Assembly (NCBI RefSeq): GCF_000485595.1
Contig: NW_014577296.1
Location: 247,619-303,426 of the forward strand
DNA length: 55,808 nt
Source of the DNA: Priapulus caudatus
Lineage: Eukaryota; Priapulida; Priapulimorpha; Priapulimorphida; Priapulidae
Direction: 5' to 3'
This document shows positions 12,041 to 23,962 of the stretch, in pieces; position 1 is the stretch's first letter, and every line of letters begins with the position of its first letter. The notes below the pieces were generated by a model. That model did no database searches. It was not told the origin of the DNA and saw only the letters and a program-made list of their open reading frames with translations. Made by a program: the position numbers and the translations under genes.

Positions 12041-13705
12041 AATAGCGGTAGATTCTCATTTTTCTGCAGTCGCACTACTCTCGCACATTTGTATTAAGCT
12101 GTGGCTACGTAAGTAACACGCCGCGATGAGATCTAGAGGAGCTAGGCGCCCAAATTAAAATAAAACTCATCCAGCGCCAGTCGCTTTACGGCCGCGCGCA
12201 CGGACGCCGATAAAACTCCAGCGATTAAATATTGACTCGACTCATCACGCATTTCAACATCTCGAGAAAATCACGCGGAAGTCAGAACGTGACCAAAAAC
12301 AAAGTCGTACTACGTGGAAGTCGCCCGTCACGCTGCGAAACATTAGAACATTAGAACGGATTTCGAAAAAAAAGAGGGCGCTGTAAGCGGCCGCCGACTG
12401 GGTGAGGAATGGCTAAGCCCCGAATAATGGGGGATGTACAGCTTTTGACAGCCGGGCACTTGTCTGTTGTTGTAAGGTGGCGTGCACACATTCACGCGCC
12501 GTATTGTCCCCGCGAGAGTGCTAGCAAGATGGCAGTCATTACGCTATAGTCGGATCAGCAAGAGTGCTTTCCCACCGGTCTGACAAATTGCGATAATATG
12601 TTGCCGCGGTTCTTGGGAGGAAATCCTCAGGCGGCCAAACTGTACCGCGGACACATGGGCTCGAGCGACAAAGCGAGTCTTTGTTAGACTTTTAGAATGT
12701 AAACGTAAATGTCACCTGGAGCTTTCGAAGCAACCTACGTCCCTAGCTATCCAACAGCCAGCCGATGAACAATCGGCCAGCTCATGATCCCGTGCGATGT
12801 CGACCTGCACGGTTTATTTTTAAAGTAGCTGACTTACAATGATTTTAACTCTCACGAATGCAATTTTGAGGTCAAGACCGACACCATACAGAGAAGCTAC
12901 AAACATTAATTGCGGATTGTGGATATGAACCATTAATAATAGTGTGATGGCTGAAGAGCGCACGTGCGCATCTGTACGTGCGCGTGTTTATTCTTACACC
13001 AAATTTGACAGACCTTTAACTAATGGCTCATCTCGGTAGTACATTTCACGTGAAAAAGCCTACAAAGTGCACTGTGCACTTACACTCACTGATTACACTA
13101 GAGCAGACAAGCCCGACGCGGTACCCCAAATCTCAATTTATAATAGTAAGGATTTGGTCCTCTTCATATGTACAGTGATCATTGAGTTTTACATTACTGA
13201 AACTGGTCTAAATTCTGTGTAAAAATCCACGAGGTGAAATTAAATTCACGGTAAATAGTAAAACACGCGTTTCATGCTTTCTATGTGGGAATAACGAGTC
13301 ACGGTAGGCGAAAAATCACGACTGATGGGAAAAACATATTTTGTGCTTACGTTTAAATGACACCATCGCCCATTTCACGTGGCTCGCTATATACTCCGCC
13401 CACCGCCATCGAGCGTACTATAAACTCAGCATACGCTGCGATAGCTCCAAGAAACAGTATTGCTAGGGTTAGAATATCCGAATATACGTGTATAGACAAT
13501 CCGTCGCACAGCCTGGTCGGGCTAACGCTGCGATAGCTTATTGAGCAAACAGCTCACATACTGTAACCTTCGAGCCGTATTATCACAATTTACTTTTACA
13601 ACGTATGGAACTGAATTACATGCTGCCATTAATCATCCAGGAGGCCGATCGTTCGTATACTGTGCACGAACTTGCACTCAAACACACTGTTAGCATACAT
13701 ATAAT

Positions 13706-13747
13706 CAAGAGCGTATAAAGAAGGTACCTTCTTTAAATACGCTCTTG
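13706..13747. mobile_element. Tiny palindromic element, copy 3 (7-bp duplication ATATAAT)
   Basis: 42-bp palindrome with ends CAAGAGCGTAT and ATACGCTCTTG, centred on GGTACC, with a 2-nt length difference between arms. ATATAAT flanks it at 13699-13705 and 13748-13754. Confidence 0.8.
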
Positions 13748-13754
13748 ATATAAT

Positions 13755-16462
13755 ACGGTTGGACGTGATCGATTGCGGTACGAACTCGCAGACATGATCA
13801 GACAAATCTAGCGTCACCAGATATTCACGGAGCCAAATTGCAGCAAATCGATCTTCTAGATCTGTCGACTGGTCCGTGGATCTGGCGCGATCGATGATCA
13901 CTTCAGTTCTGTCCATACGTATCGGTGATACTATCATACATCGGGAACAAATCAATGAGCGTACATGTAGGCCTACCTCGCAAGTAATTCTTACTACTTG
14001 TTGTCTTTATGCTCTAGTAAAATCAGATAATCCCGCATGGCTACCATTTCTCTACACCTAGACTTAGGAAGGTCGCATTGCACCCATACTCATGAAATTT
14101 CGTAACCGGACTCGGATTTTTACTGGGACGCATGCATGGATCACATTCGTGTTCAAACACTAGGTTTCAATGGGGCTTTGCAGTGCCTCCCACACCACTG
14201 TATACACAGTTACCTACTAAATCCTACAGTTGGTCTGCACTTGTCATTACAGCTTGGATGTATTAAACAATATGTGTGTTTATTGGTAGGTCTACGCGGC
14301 TGCATGGGACAGCTTGTTAGAGAAGGACAAGCTCTGTGATGTGTTATTGCAGGCAGGAGCTATAGCCGCGTGCACAACAGGAATGCACGCTTCACGAGAC
14401 CCAAATCCCTATACAAAACATCGCCGTGTAGAGGATCCATTCCCGTGCATACGTAGACCGAACAAGCGCAATACACGGTTTATGATCAGCAACATATGCC
14501 GCAGAGGCGTGTAAACGTCTCCGAGTACCCCCCTCGTTCCAATTTAACCTCTCCCCTGCGAGCAAGGTCAAGACATTGCTTAAACCACTAGCGTGTGCCT
14601 GCCCAAATGCCAGCCTGATTACATCCCAGAGCTGGGCAAGCAATTAGCCTAATAAGTTGCTTCTTGGAACGTGGGCGAGCGACGTATTTCGGCGTTCGGG
14701 AATGCATCCGCGTGCCAAGCACAATATTATGATAAGCTGCAGCTAAATGAAGCCAAGGATGGTTATAAGCATCTTCAGGAATGCCAGCCACCTGTAGGCT
14801 ACATGTCAACACATTCATAACAGATGAGTTAGCGCATGGTACAGTCTTAACTCGTGCTACCTACATGCTTTACGATCGAATCGCTCATATAAATGCAATC
14901 TATCGCCTCTCAACATCTTACACGCCGTGCAGCTTTTCTTGGTTAACACGTCGTATATCAATTTGCTTGCAGCACTAGGTTAGCGAAAAGCAATGTTTAA
15001 ACTTTGGAACTTGCAGCAATGGTTTTTTATCGGTAATTTAAAGTTAACATCGGGTGTAAAAATTCCAGAACTAGATGCCAGAGATATGCTCCTTTAACAT
15101 ATATTCACCCCACTCTTGTATGTAACTCTGTATGCCTTTTGCTGTTAGCAACTATAATGTTTTCATAAATCTGGACTGAGGGATTCTATGCAGTTGCTAT
15201 AGAGAGCTAAGCTATTTCTCGGGACAATTTATCTAATGATTGGACACAGATGTCAACAAATATGCAATTATTGGCATGATATCTATCTCACATATTTATA
15301 TTTTCTAGTTATGTGTACATTATATAGTAATATCCCTCATTAATTTCCTTGTATAATATTTCTGTATTGAAATACCCCAAAAGTATAAAGTAGACGTTTT
15401 CAACAAGATACTACTAATTAATAACAGTCCACACAAATGCATTCAACTCTCTTATATCTTCTTCAGGATTAGAAATTAACATTTTTGCCAAGTATAAAGT
15501 ACTTGCCATCAGAAAAAAGGCAGACAGCAAATTTACTCAACGAGGCAGAATCTTCAGTGCGTTACTACATATGGTTTAGTAGGTTTTTTGGCAAAACATA
15601 CTTGCTGTTGATGTTAAGAGCAGGCAGCCAACTGACCTTTGTAGGCAGCAAAACTGCTGATTGCTGCCCTTAATTTTGAACCATCTGCTTACATTTGGGG
15701 AAATAAATAACCTAATAAGAATAGTGAAGAGAACATGAAATCATTAAACTTTTATGTAGACAGACACGCCAGTGATAACAGTCTGTGAATACAAAACAAA
15801 TATTTAACTTAGAACCAGATTTTTGCAACGCATTCAATCAAACTGTAAAAGCAAATAAGATAGATAAGATAAAACATGTCTGTTAGAATGCTACACAACT
15901 ACAGGACTGAGATAATACTCACCCTCAGGTCCCTCACATGTGTAGAAATTGGCAATTATTAATTATTAATACTCATATTAATTGTACAAACGTACGTGGT
16001 CTTTGTCTGCAGTACTTGGACAATAGAGATATGCACAGAGGTATACCAATTATTTGATAGACATGTTGACATTGTGTGCACTAACATAACAGAAATTAGC
16101 TTTATAGATTACTAGACCTCTATGACATATGCTTGTGATTCCATACAACACTGCCTTTACAGCAACAAAAACATGTCTCAGGGTCCCCAAATGTGATCAT
16201 CATACTCAGAAAAGGTAATAAATAAATATACAACGGCGTCAGTGGTGACTCTGCTACAGCCTACAGTAGCCGTAGTATAGAATTTGAAAATAATTTAATT
16301 GCATACAATATTAAAACTGTCTTGAGTTTTGAACTATCATCAAATTGCAGTTGCTTGTAAATATAAGAACAAATTCCATAAATTATAGTCATTAGGTCAA
16401 AGTATATATATATATGCATTTTGCACATAAACAAACTAAAATATGACATTCAAAATAGCACA
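13755..16462. other. AT-rich intergenic DNA, nothing identified
   Basis: Only short open frames without splice signals or recognisable composition. Confidence 0.6.
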
Positions 16463-16471
16463 CACAGTATA

Positions 16472-16914
16472 GCTGAGAGGGTCTATGTCCCCCAGGGTAC
16501 TGCCGGAACTAGCTCTAGTACTATAGCCCGCGGATCGCTGCCGCAGGCCGCGGATCGCTGCCGCGGATCGCGCCTGCGGCAGCGATCCGCGGGCTATAGT
16601 ACTAGAGCTATGCCGGAACGTACCCTAGCTGGTACTATCTAATATGCCGGACCGTACCTCGCCTACTTCACTAACAAGTCTAGGGAGTCGCCTACGCCTA
16701 CTCCCTAACCCTAACTCTAACCCTAACCCTAACCCTAACCCTAACCCTAACCCTAACCCTAACCCTAATCCTAACCCTAATCCTAACCCTAATCCTAACC
16801 CTAACTCTAACCATATCAAATAGTTACCAGGGTACGTTCCGGTATACCGGACTGTACCCAGGGTACGTTCCGGCAGTACGTACCCTGGCCCTGGGGGACA
16901 TAGACCCTATGCGC
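16472..16914. mobile_element. 443-bp inverted-repeat element carrying telomeric repeats
   Basis: Terminal inverted repeats: 16478-16493 matches 16893-16908 perfectly (AGGGTCTATGTCCCCC). Six looser bases lie outside on each side (GCTGAG; inverse GCGCAT). CACAGTATA flanks it as a 9-bp direct repeat at 16463-16471 and 16915-16923. Inside are a perfect 38-bp inverted repeat (16511-16548 and 16572-16609, 23-nt loop) and about 100 bp of CCCTAA repeats. A 9-bp duplication would suit Mutator- or Merlin-type transposons; the superfamily is not proven. Confidence 0.75.
16706..16812. repeat. Interstitial telomeric repeat (CCCTAA)n
   Basis: About 17 hexamers of CCCTAA with scattered C-to-T variants (CTAACT, CTAATC). 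This is the metazoan telomere motif, internal to the inverted-repeat element and not at a chromosome end. Confidence 0.95.
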
Positions 16915-17009
16915 CACAGTATACTATAACTATAAGGTCAGAAATATATCCTTGCGGGTTCAAGTCTTGGCACACCCAGGGCATAGGCCTTACTCAGGCT
17001 ACTGTGTAA

Positions 17010-17165
17010 TACTACTAGTACTAGTAGTAGTATTACTACTACTACTACTACTAGTACTACTACTACTAGTAAATAGTATTACTAGTATTAGTATTACTAT
17101 TACTATTAGTAATAGTATTACTATTAGTATTACTAGGCCCCCTATTACTATTAGTATTAGTGTTA
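17010..17165. repeat. (TAC)n/(TATTAC)n trinucleotide repeat
   Basis: ACTACTAGT and ATTACTATTAGT runs; open frames over it are low complexity. Confidence 0.9.
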
Positions 17166-20002
17166 TTGATGCACCGTCAGGCCTAGACATAATGTCAATG
17201 ATTAATGTTATATTCGTGGTTATACATAACAGTCGCGCTCTTACCTGTGATTCTGCTTAGTTGTTGTCATCGCATCATGTAATTCTAGATTAAACCATCA
17301 GGCATCACTACGAACGATAACTGAAGCCGTACCTTCTCACTGAATCAAAATTTGTTTTTCATGTTGGTTCCGGATATGAGTCATTCACCAAGAGACTAGC
17401 ACTCGACGTCACAGGTTGGGTGTAACTATTTTACTGCGAAAGGGGTGGTGGGTTGTTCTTACTGCGTTAAGAATGCAAAAACGAGGCAAAAACCATAGAT
17501 CAGATGTAGATATAGTATTATATATATCTATTTCTGTGGCTAAACCCATAAAACGGCATGGTGCCATGGTGCAAGACACTATGTACACGCAGATTTTAGG
17601 ACAGTTATTTAAAAAAAAATAACTGTGGAGTCTGACTGCATTTCTGAGGCGATGCACTCGCACTGGGGGCTGTACCGTCTTGGCTGAAGCCGCTCAGCCA
17701 CATAACAGCCTGGCATTCCAGTGCCATGATATATCCTACGAGGAATGGATGGTGGGAAGAGCACCCCCCCCCCCCGTTCGCTGTTTTTTTCTGAAAAGAA
17801 TATGACTAATTTAAATGACAATAAAATATAAATACGCCAGAGCAACGTTCTACATTCAGCATAATCTTATCCTGTTACTTGACGCCGTCCACGTTCGATC
17901 ATTATACTCAGTTATTATACGAAATATTTTATCCTCATTAGGATTGTTCCCATGCTAGCGCCATGCCCTCCTATTTCTGCTGCTGCTTTTGTGTATGTCG
18001 ACCTATTTGCTAGACAAAATGTGAATTCATTGAAATTATAAATATGATCAAAGAGTGTATATCAATATATTATTTCACATGATAATTGAGCTTATCATAA
18101 TGTCTCAGGTTTTCTTATTACTATATAGTGCCTTGGGGTTCCCCAAAATGTAAGGAATTTCTACGAAGACATGGCCAATGCTAATGGACCTGAGCAGAGT
18201 GATAGTGACAGTGACTAGTGCTCACACCTGTGAAAATCTATGAGGAGTGAGGGACCGCTGTTAAAACGTGATTTCTGACCTAGTTTTGAACTGTGACAAA
18301 TTATGAACATCTCCGAAATAGTTGGAACCTGGCTTCAACCCATTTTTAGCAACCATTTTACGGTGCTGTTGAAAGATCCGATGATTTTCATTTAAATTCG
18401 AACGAAAGAGCACTCTGACCCTAAAGGGTTAAAGTAAAGCCAGTAAAATTTATAGACATTAGGCAATAAAGGGTTAAGGCCAGGGTTAACTCAGTTCAGT
18501 TTTAGTTGCATTGTACGTATTATAATCTTTCAGTCATAATATTGGAGGGAGCAGAGCATTGCACACAAGCACCTTCATGGATATGGAGCCTTTTGCAACC
18601 AACTACGGATATGGAGCGTTTAAAAAACGCAAGTTTGTGGCATTTTTTTGAAAAAACAAGTTTGATTTTAAAGGTTTTCACATTATTTTCCTATGTCATT
18701 TTCTATCATTATCTTCAATTTAAATGCAACCGATTTTTTATATGGTGCTTTAAGTAAAAAGCTCATTTACTCAAAACAATAAAAATGGAAATGGAGCGTA
18801 CGTTTTGCATCTAAACTCTTCATTTCTCTATGGAAAATCTATATTCCAGTGTCTCAATCTTCAGTAACATCATAACGTCATTTCAGGCGCCCAGTAATCC
18901 CGAATGATGAAAGCATAGCACTTTGTCGGTTTGGTTCAACTATCTATAATGCGACATTTTATTATCAATATGTACAAATACACACATATACAAACGCGTC
19001 ACGAAAACGCTCACTGACGTCACAATAATTACAATGGTTCTGCGATTGCGGCTTACATATTCGAATTAGTAGGCGAAATCCGGGAACGCATTCCGAAAGC
19101 CCCACTTACATAATTATATTCTATGTATAAATGTAATAAAGTTCGGCAACAGCAAAGGTTGTTGTAGCATAGTTACAACATTCACAAATATCGCAATTTC
19201 AAACTTGGTGCATCATTTGTTTTTAATAACACTCCAATCTACTGGCCATCTAGTCCTATAATGATGAGTAACAAGAGCTATTTAGGTAGATAGTTAATAT
19301 TAACTTTGGCAAGCACTTAGACAGAGTACATCTCAACACACCTTCAGCATTAAAAATCTAAGCTTCCTAATTTATATGTATTTCTAGAGTGTAGACGGGC
19401 CTGCGGTAATACACGCTCAGCTGCCGTGGGAACCAAAACGATGACAGTAAATAATTCCCCCCACAAACAAACCATCTTGACACAAAAGTGGGATCTACAG
19501 TTTATTTATAGCCTGCGGTATAACGTAGGTCACACGGTCACGCCTCCTGTACATAAACGTCGCACACCAGTGCAACCAGCAACAAAGCTCATGTAATAAT
19601 TTTCCAATCAATAATATCAAATAGACAATAAAAATGCTAGACAATTTATTATAGACAAGTTTTAAACAATAACTATAAAATGCAATTACAAGTAGACAAT
19701 CGTGTATTGGCAAAAAGAAAAAAAGCTGTGCATGTACAGAATCGGGAAAATATATTTGGAACAAAACCACATTGGAATAAAATGTCACATGTCAGATAGT
19801 CGCGCGGTAAACAACCAGTAAAAACAGATGTTTACATGTTTACCATTTATAATATTGTATGCTCGCTGCATACCCTCTAATAATAATATTAATAATAATA
19901 ACAATAATTATAAGCAATACGAGAGCAGGACATCGAGGCAATAAAGCATTATTATGAAGGAAATTCCTCTTTCCAAGTCCATAAGGAGAAAAAAGGAAAG
20001 AA
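17166..20002. other. Intergenic DNA, nothing identified apart from a repeat-like end
   Basis: About 18230-18480 ends with CTCTGACCCTAAAGGGTTAA, which looks like an interspersed-element terminus. A C13-14 run lies near 17763. AAT repeats lie at 19875-19910, just before the gag-like fragment. Confidence 0.5.
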
Positions 20003-20850
20003 ATGGCGCTAGCCGGCTCTTTGAGCGCATCAGAGTTCGCCATCCAGGGACCATAGCGTGCAAACGGCAATACAGTATTACTAAATTGTGCGGGGGCATC
20101 CGTGCTGGAGAAATACGACCAATTTGTTTGGGAAGCAGACGGCGACGAGGAAAATCCCAATAAGGTACTGGAAGCATTAGAGAAATACTGCAACCCTAAA
20201 GACAATGAAGTGCTCGACTCTCATAGGTTCTGGAATGTCGTGCACCAGGAACCTTTTGACAAGATTCTGACAAAACTGAAATCGCGAGCAAGTGCGTGTA
20301 ATTTCAAGGAGAAAGACCGCATGATATGAGACAAAATCGTGTTCACAGTAACTGGTAAGCTGCAAGAACTATTGCTCCGGGAAGACAAGCTCACCCTGGA
20401 AAAGGCGATAGATACGTGCATAGCTTTTGAACAATCAAACAAGCCCGTGAAAGAGATAAATAAGAGATTTGTCAACTCACAGGAAAGTAAACAAAGTGTC
20501 GCAAAAGCCCAACAATGCAGTCGCCAGACCCCCAGAGCAGGGTGGCTCATATAACAGAAATCCTACAGAAAAACACAGAATTGACTGCAAGTTCTGTGGT
20601 GGTAGGCATGAGAGGGACAATGAAAGGTGTCCTGCATGGGGTACGAAATGTCTGAAATGTGGGGCAGGAACCATTTCAGAGCTAAATGTACGAAGATTCA
20701 TGCTGTGTCACAGTGGACCGATGATAAGCCTGGGGACAATGTGTGGCTAATGGCGATGAGAGACAGGAACAGCATGGTTCAATTGACAGGGAGGATTCTC
20801 AGATCTTTTTCTGAAAGGTACTCTTCCAAAAGACAATTTATCGAGAATTC
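20003..20850 (+). pseudogene. Degenerate gag-like fragment of an LTR retroelement
   Basis: The plus strand carries a gag-like reading frame of the type found in Ty3/gypsy elements annotated as K02A2.6-like proteins in many invertebrates. A start at 20003 is followed by EKYDQFVWEADG, TGKLQELLLREDKLTLEKAI and a CCHC-type knuckle region (CKFCGGRHERDNERCP). It is broken: in-frame stops at 20054-20056 and 20327-20329, a frameshift near 20.52-20.55 kb, and a second after the knuckle near 20.66 kb. No LTRs, protease or polymerase were found nearby. It is a dead remnant and is not predicted to be expressed. Confidence 0.75.
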
Positions 20851-20869
20851 ATAGACACTTTAGCCTAGA

Positions 20870-23800
20870 CATTTTATGCGGAATTCAACACAGATTCAAT
20901 AACATACCTGGATTAATTAATAACACCCATTCCTACACCCTCACTGCCATGTCAACCTCAAAACGTACCGGAATCACATAAAAACCCTTCTACATTTTCT
21001 AAACACGTCACCTCCCCACAACATAACCGTGATTATGACTGATTTTACTGACTTATACTGTAAGTTTTGATCATTCATTTAACTGTCTATTCGTGTCATA
21101 GGCTTCTTTAACTCCTATTGAACGGAATTTTATTGAGGTTGCACATTATTGTGTACATAAAATTCTTTTATAGAGGCATAGGATTACTTCTAAAAATCCA
21201 AGGACATGTCATGAAATTCAGGACTTCATCAAGCACCAAAATCAACATTTACAATTCAAGTAATTTCAGAACTCCCCTCAAATCAAGGACTTTTCAAGGA
21301 CTGTGCGAACCATGAACAGTGTTAATGCTGCCACGACTGTCAATGGCCATAGTGTAAGATTCCATAGTGGGAAATGAAGCGGACGTGAACACTTTTTGCC
21401 AGCGGCATGTGAGGAAAGAGCAGGCGACCCATACAAAAGTCAAGCTCAACATGTGAAACAAAACCAACATGACACCACTGAGAGAGTGCATCTTATCTGT
21501 CACAAATCCAAGGTCGGGAGTGGGTTGTGCCAAATGGTTTTACAAACCTACTCGGCCTGACAACTGTTCAAGAACTTGGTTTTGTTATCATCAACGAGGA
21601 GCGTTTCATATCGCAGGTAAAAAAATAAAGCAGTATAATAAGCAAGCAAATAAAGTATCGCTCTGCTTACTAAGCCGTGATTAACTCTCTGCAAGCACCC
21701 TCTAGCATCCACGATTCAAATAGTCTACATTTTCGCAATTTCCAAATCTACAAATTCATCATGATAACGCGCGCTAAATCACAGCCTCACCGTTTAAACA
21801 ACAAAATGATAGACACAGCTCACAACTTTCATGTAATGTCGTCCGTCGTTACCAACTATAGTAGTGTTTGTAGGCGTGACGCGAAGCTGCAACCTTTGGT
21901 TATGTACAAGAAACAGGAAAACACGACTGGGAATTATACAGGGACGCAATTATATAAAGCGCATATATATATCTCAAAGCTATTATCTGGCTGCTCTCGC
22001 GCTCCCTACAATTCTGCTCACGAACCTGCTACAATGTTGTTATTTGCAAACCATCCAGCAAGAGGCAATCTCATATATTTGTAAGACAAACACAAGACAA
22101 AAACCCAAACATTGGGGAGCGGTTCTGCATGTCTACATAATAGACGTATCATTCAGGGTCATATATTCTCAAAACATTATCACAGCCGTGGTTCTAATCT
22201 GGTGACAAAAAAAAAATAAGCCATGCAATTGTAATAATTCCATAAATCTTTCTGACACAGGCGTATTTATGGTGGGTGACATTATGTAGAAGACATCTAG
22301 ATTATAGGCCGACTGGTTCCATCCACGGGTGTTGTATATTCTATAACAAAGCACTACTACTTTAGAAGAAGACAGCCCCCCTCCCAAAAAAACTGCATTT
22401 CGTGAACTATAATGATTATCACTATAAAAAATCTCCATTGATTAATAATTTACAAAGACACTAGAAAACATCAGAAAACGGGTGCAATAAATAGTACACA
22501 GACATCAAACTAATTGGAAGCTTCACCAACTTGCAGTTAAAAATTACTATGGCCGCTTGCTCTACACAAGAAGGATACGATGAAAGCCATCAATGTCTTT
22601 AATCACCACGCGATACATCGTGACAAAAAACTGGGAAAGCGCATTAGTCCGCATCTCTATATTTGAAGAAAAAAGCTCTCGACATTCCGGTTTCAATACA
22701 ACCAAACTCAATATCAGGCGCGTTTCTCACGCAGACCAAATTATTGTAACACCAAAAACTCAGTGCACACAAACTATTATTTGCTACCGTGAAATCAAGA
22801 TCAATCGTTCCACAATCTTCTAGAATCGGTTACACTCCAGTTCATGCCTTGTTTCGTAAGTAGTAAGAATAGTTGCCGGGTACAGCTGCAAAATACTGCA
22901 CATCTCTACTTCACTCACACCCTAGTGTTCATTCAACATCAAACGTTAATGGCTGCATCTAGGAGAGAATAAGCACCAAAAATGGCCCCTTGCAAAAAAC
23001 CTGTGCATGCACCTAGTTCCATAAGTCTAAGTTAAATAAATATCACCGTAGGAGTAAATAGTCTCAATTTGGGATGACAAAATATTCTAAATCAAGATAA
23101 TTTTGATAATAAATTTGAGATTATTAACCGGCAGAATAGGCTCAATTGCCTGTGAAGGGAAGTAGATAGGGATAAATGTAAGGAGCCCATTAAAAACCAG
23201 AGTGATACAAGGAAGTGTAGAGGATGCTGATACACGCTGATGCAAAGTATGCTCACGTAGAGAAAATGCTAGCACAGAGAAGATGCTAATGGAAGCACAC
23301 TGCCAATAATGCATGCGTTTATGTGTATTTTTAAGCACCTACAAAAGCTCGTACAAATGTTCGACCTTTGCCATTAACAATGCTATATAGCACCATACTT
23401 TACGTGATAAATGAGGTATCCTTCGTCCTAAACAGGTTCACGCTATAAAACCATTGTTCATTAGATAGGAATAGGAGACAGATAGAGTTGAGCATACAAT
23501 GACATCACAATGAGATACGAGTACTTGTATCTTTCTCTCTCTACCAGATGGCAGCAGCCTCTGCTATTTCATATCCAATTAGTTTTAGACAATAAAGGCA
23601 GCAACCTCAAGTCGTGGAAATGGTGTATGTTTAAAGTGGGTATACTAATATTAGGCCAAGGAGATCCATGCCACATACTGCTAAACAACCATATTACGTA
23701 GGCAGTTTATTTCACTTTTCTTCACGCTTCAAGAAAATTGAAAAGAAAACAATCCTGATGTATCCTAATCCTCTGCTTAAAAATGTTAGCATGCACAGAG

Positions 23801-23930
23801 AGAAGGGATGTGAAATAGGCACTATGTCCTTTATACACAATCTACCTGTTCCCCTAAACGAGAATTCCATGCTGTAACAGTATACATGGTTACTCAACCA
23901 CCCACGCTCACGATAGGTGACAAATTGTTG
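20870..23930. other. Intergenic DNA below MICAL, nothing identified
   Basis: About 21180-21300 has repeated AAATCCAAGGAC/CAAGGACTTTTCAAGG motifs, probably an old repeat. No supported exon. Confidence 0.6.
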
Positions 23931-23933
23931 AAT

Positions 23934-23939
23934 TTTATT
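23934..23939 (-). promoter_or_regulatory. Candidate polyadenylation signal of MICAL
   Basis: AATAAA on the minus strand, 23 bases beyond the stop codon. A 3' UTR this short is possible; further A/T-rich candidates lie lower, so the true cleavage site is not fixed. Confidence 0.4.
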
Positions 23940-23962
23940 GCCATAGTAACCACAACGTATAA

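Larger units (their letters stand above)
10096..13698. other. Intergenic; CpG-dense patches at 10.9-11.3 and 12.1-12.7 kb
   Basis: Two CpG-dense patches flank the microsatellites at 11.78 and 11.95 kb. I see no supported exon. The first patch lies just upstream, on the minus strand, of the candidate exon at 9950-10095. Confidence 0.4.

Noticed and set aside
16706-16812. Telomere repeats as a true chromosome end
   Set aside because: Unique sequence continues on both sides, and the tract lies inside an inverted-repeat element.
16950-17000. B-box-like GGGTTCAAGTC considered as a tRNA or tRNA-derived SINE
   Set aside because: No matching A box or cloverleaf could be laid out upstream.
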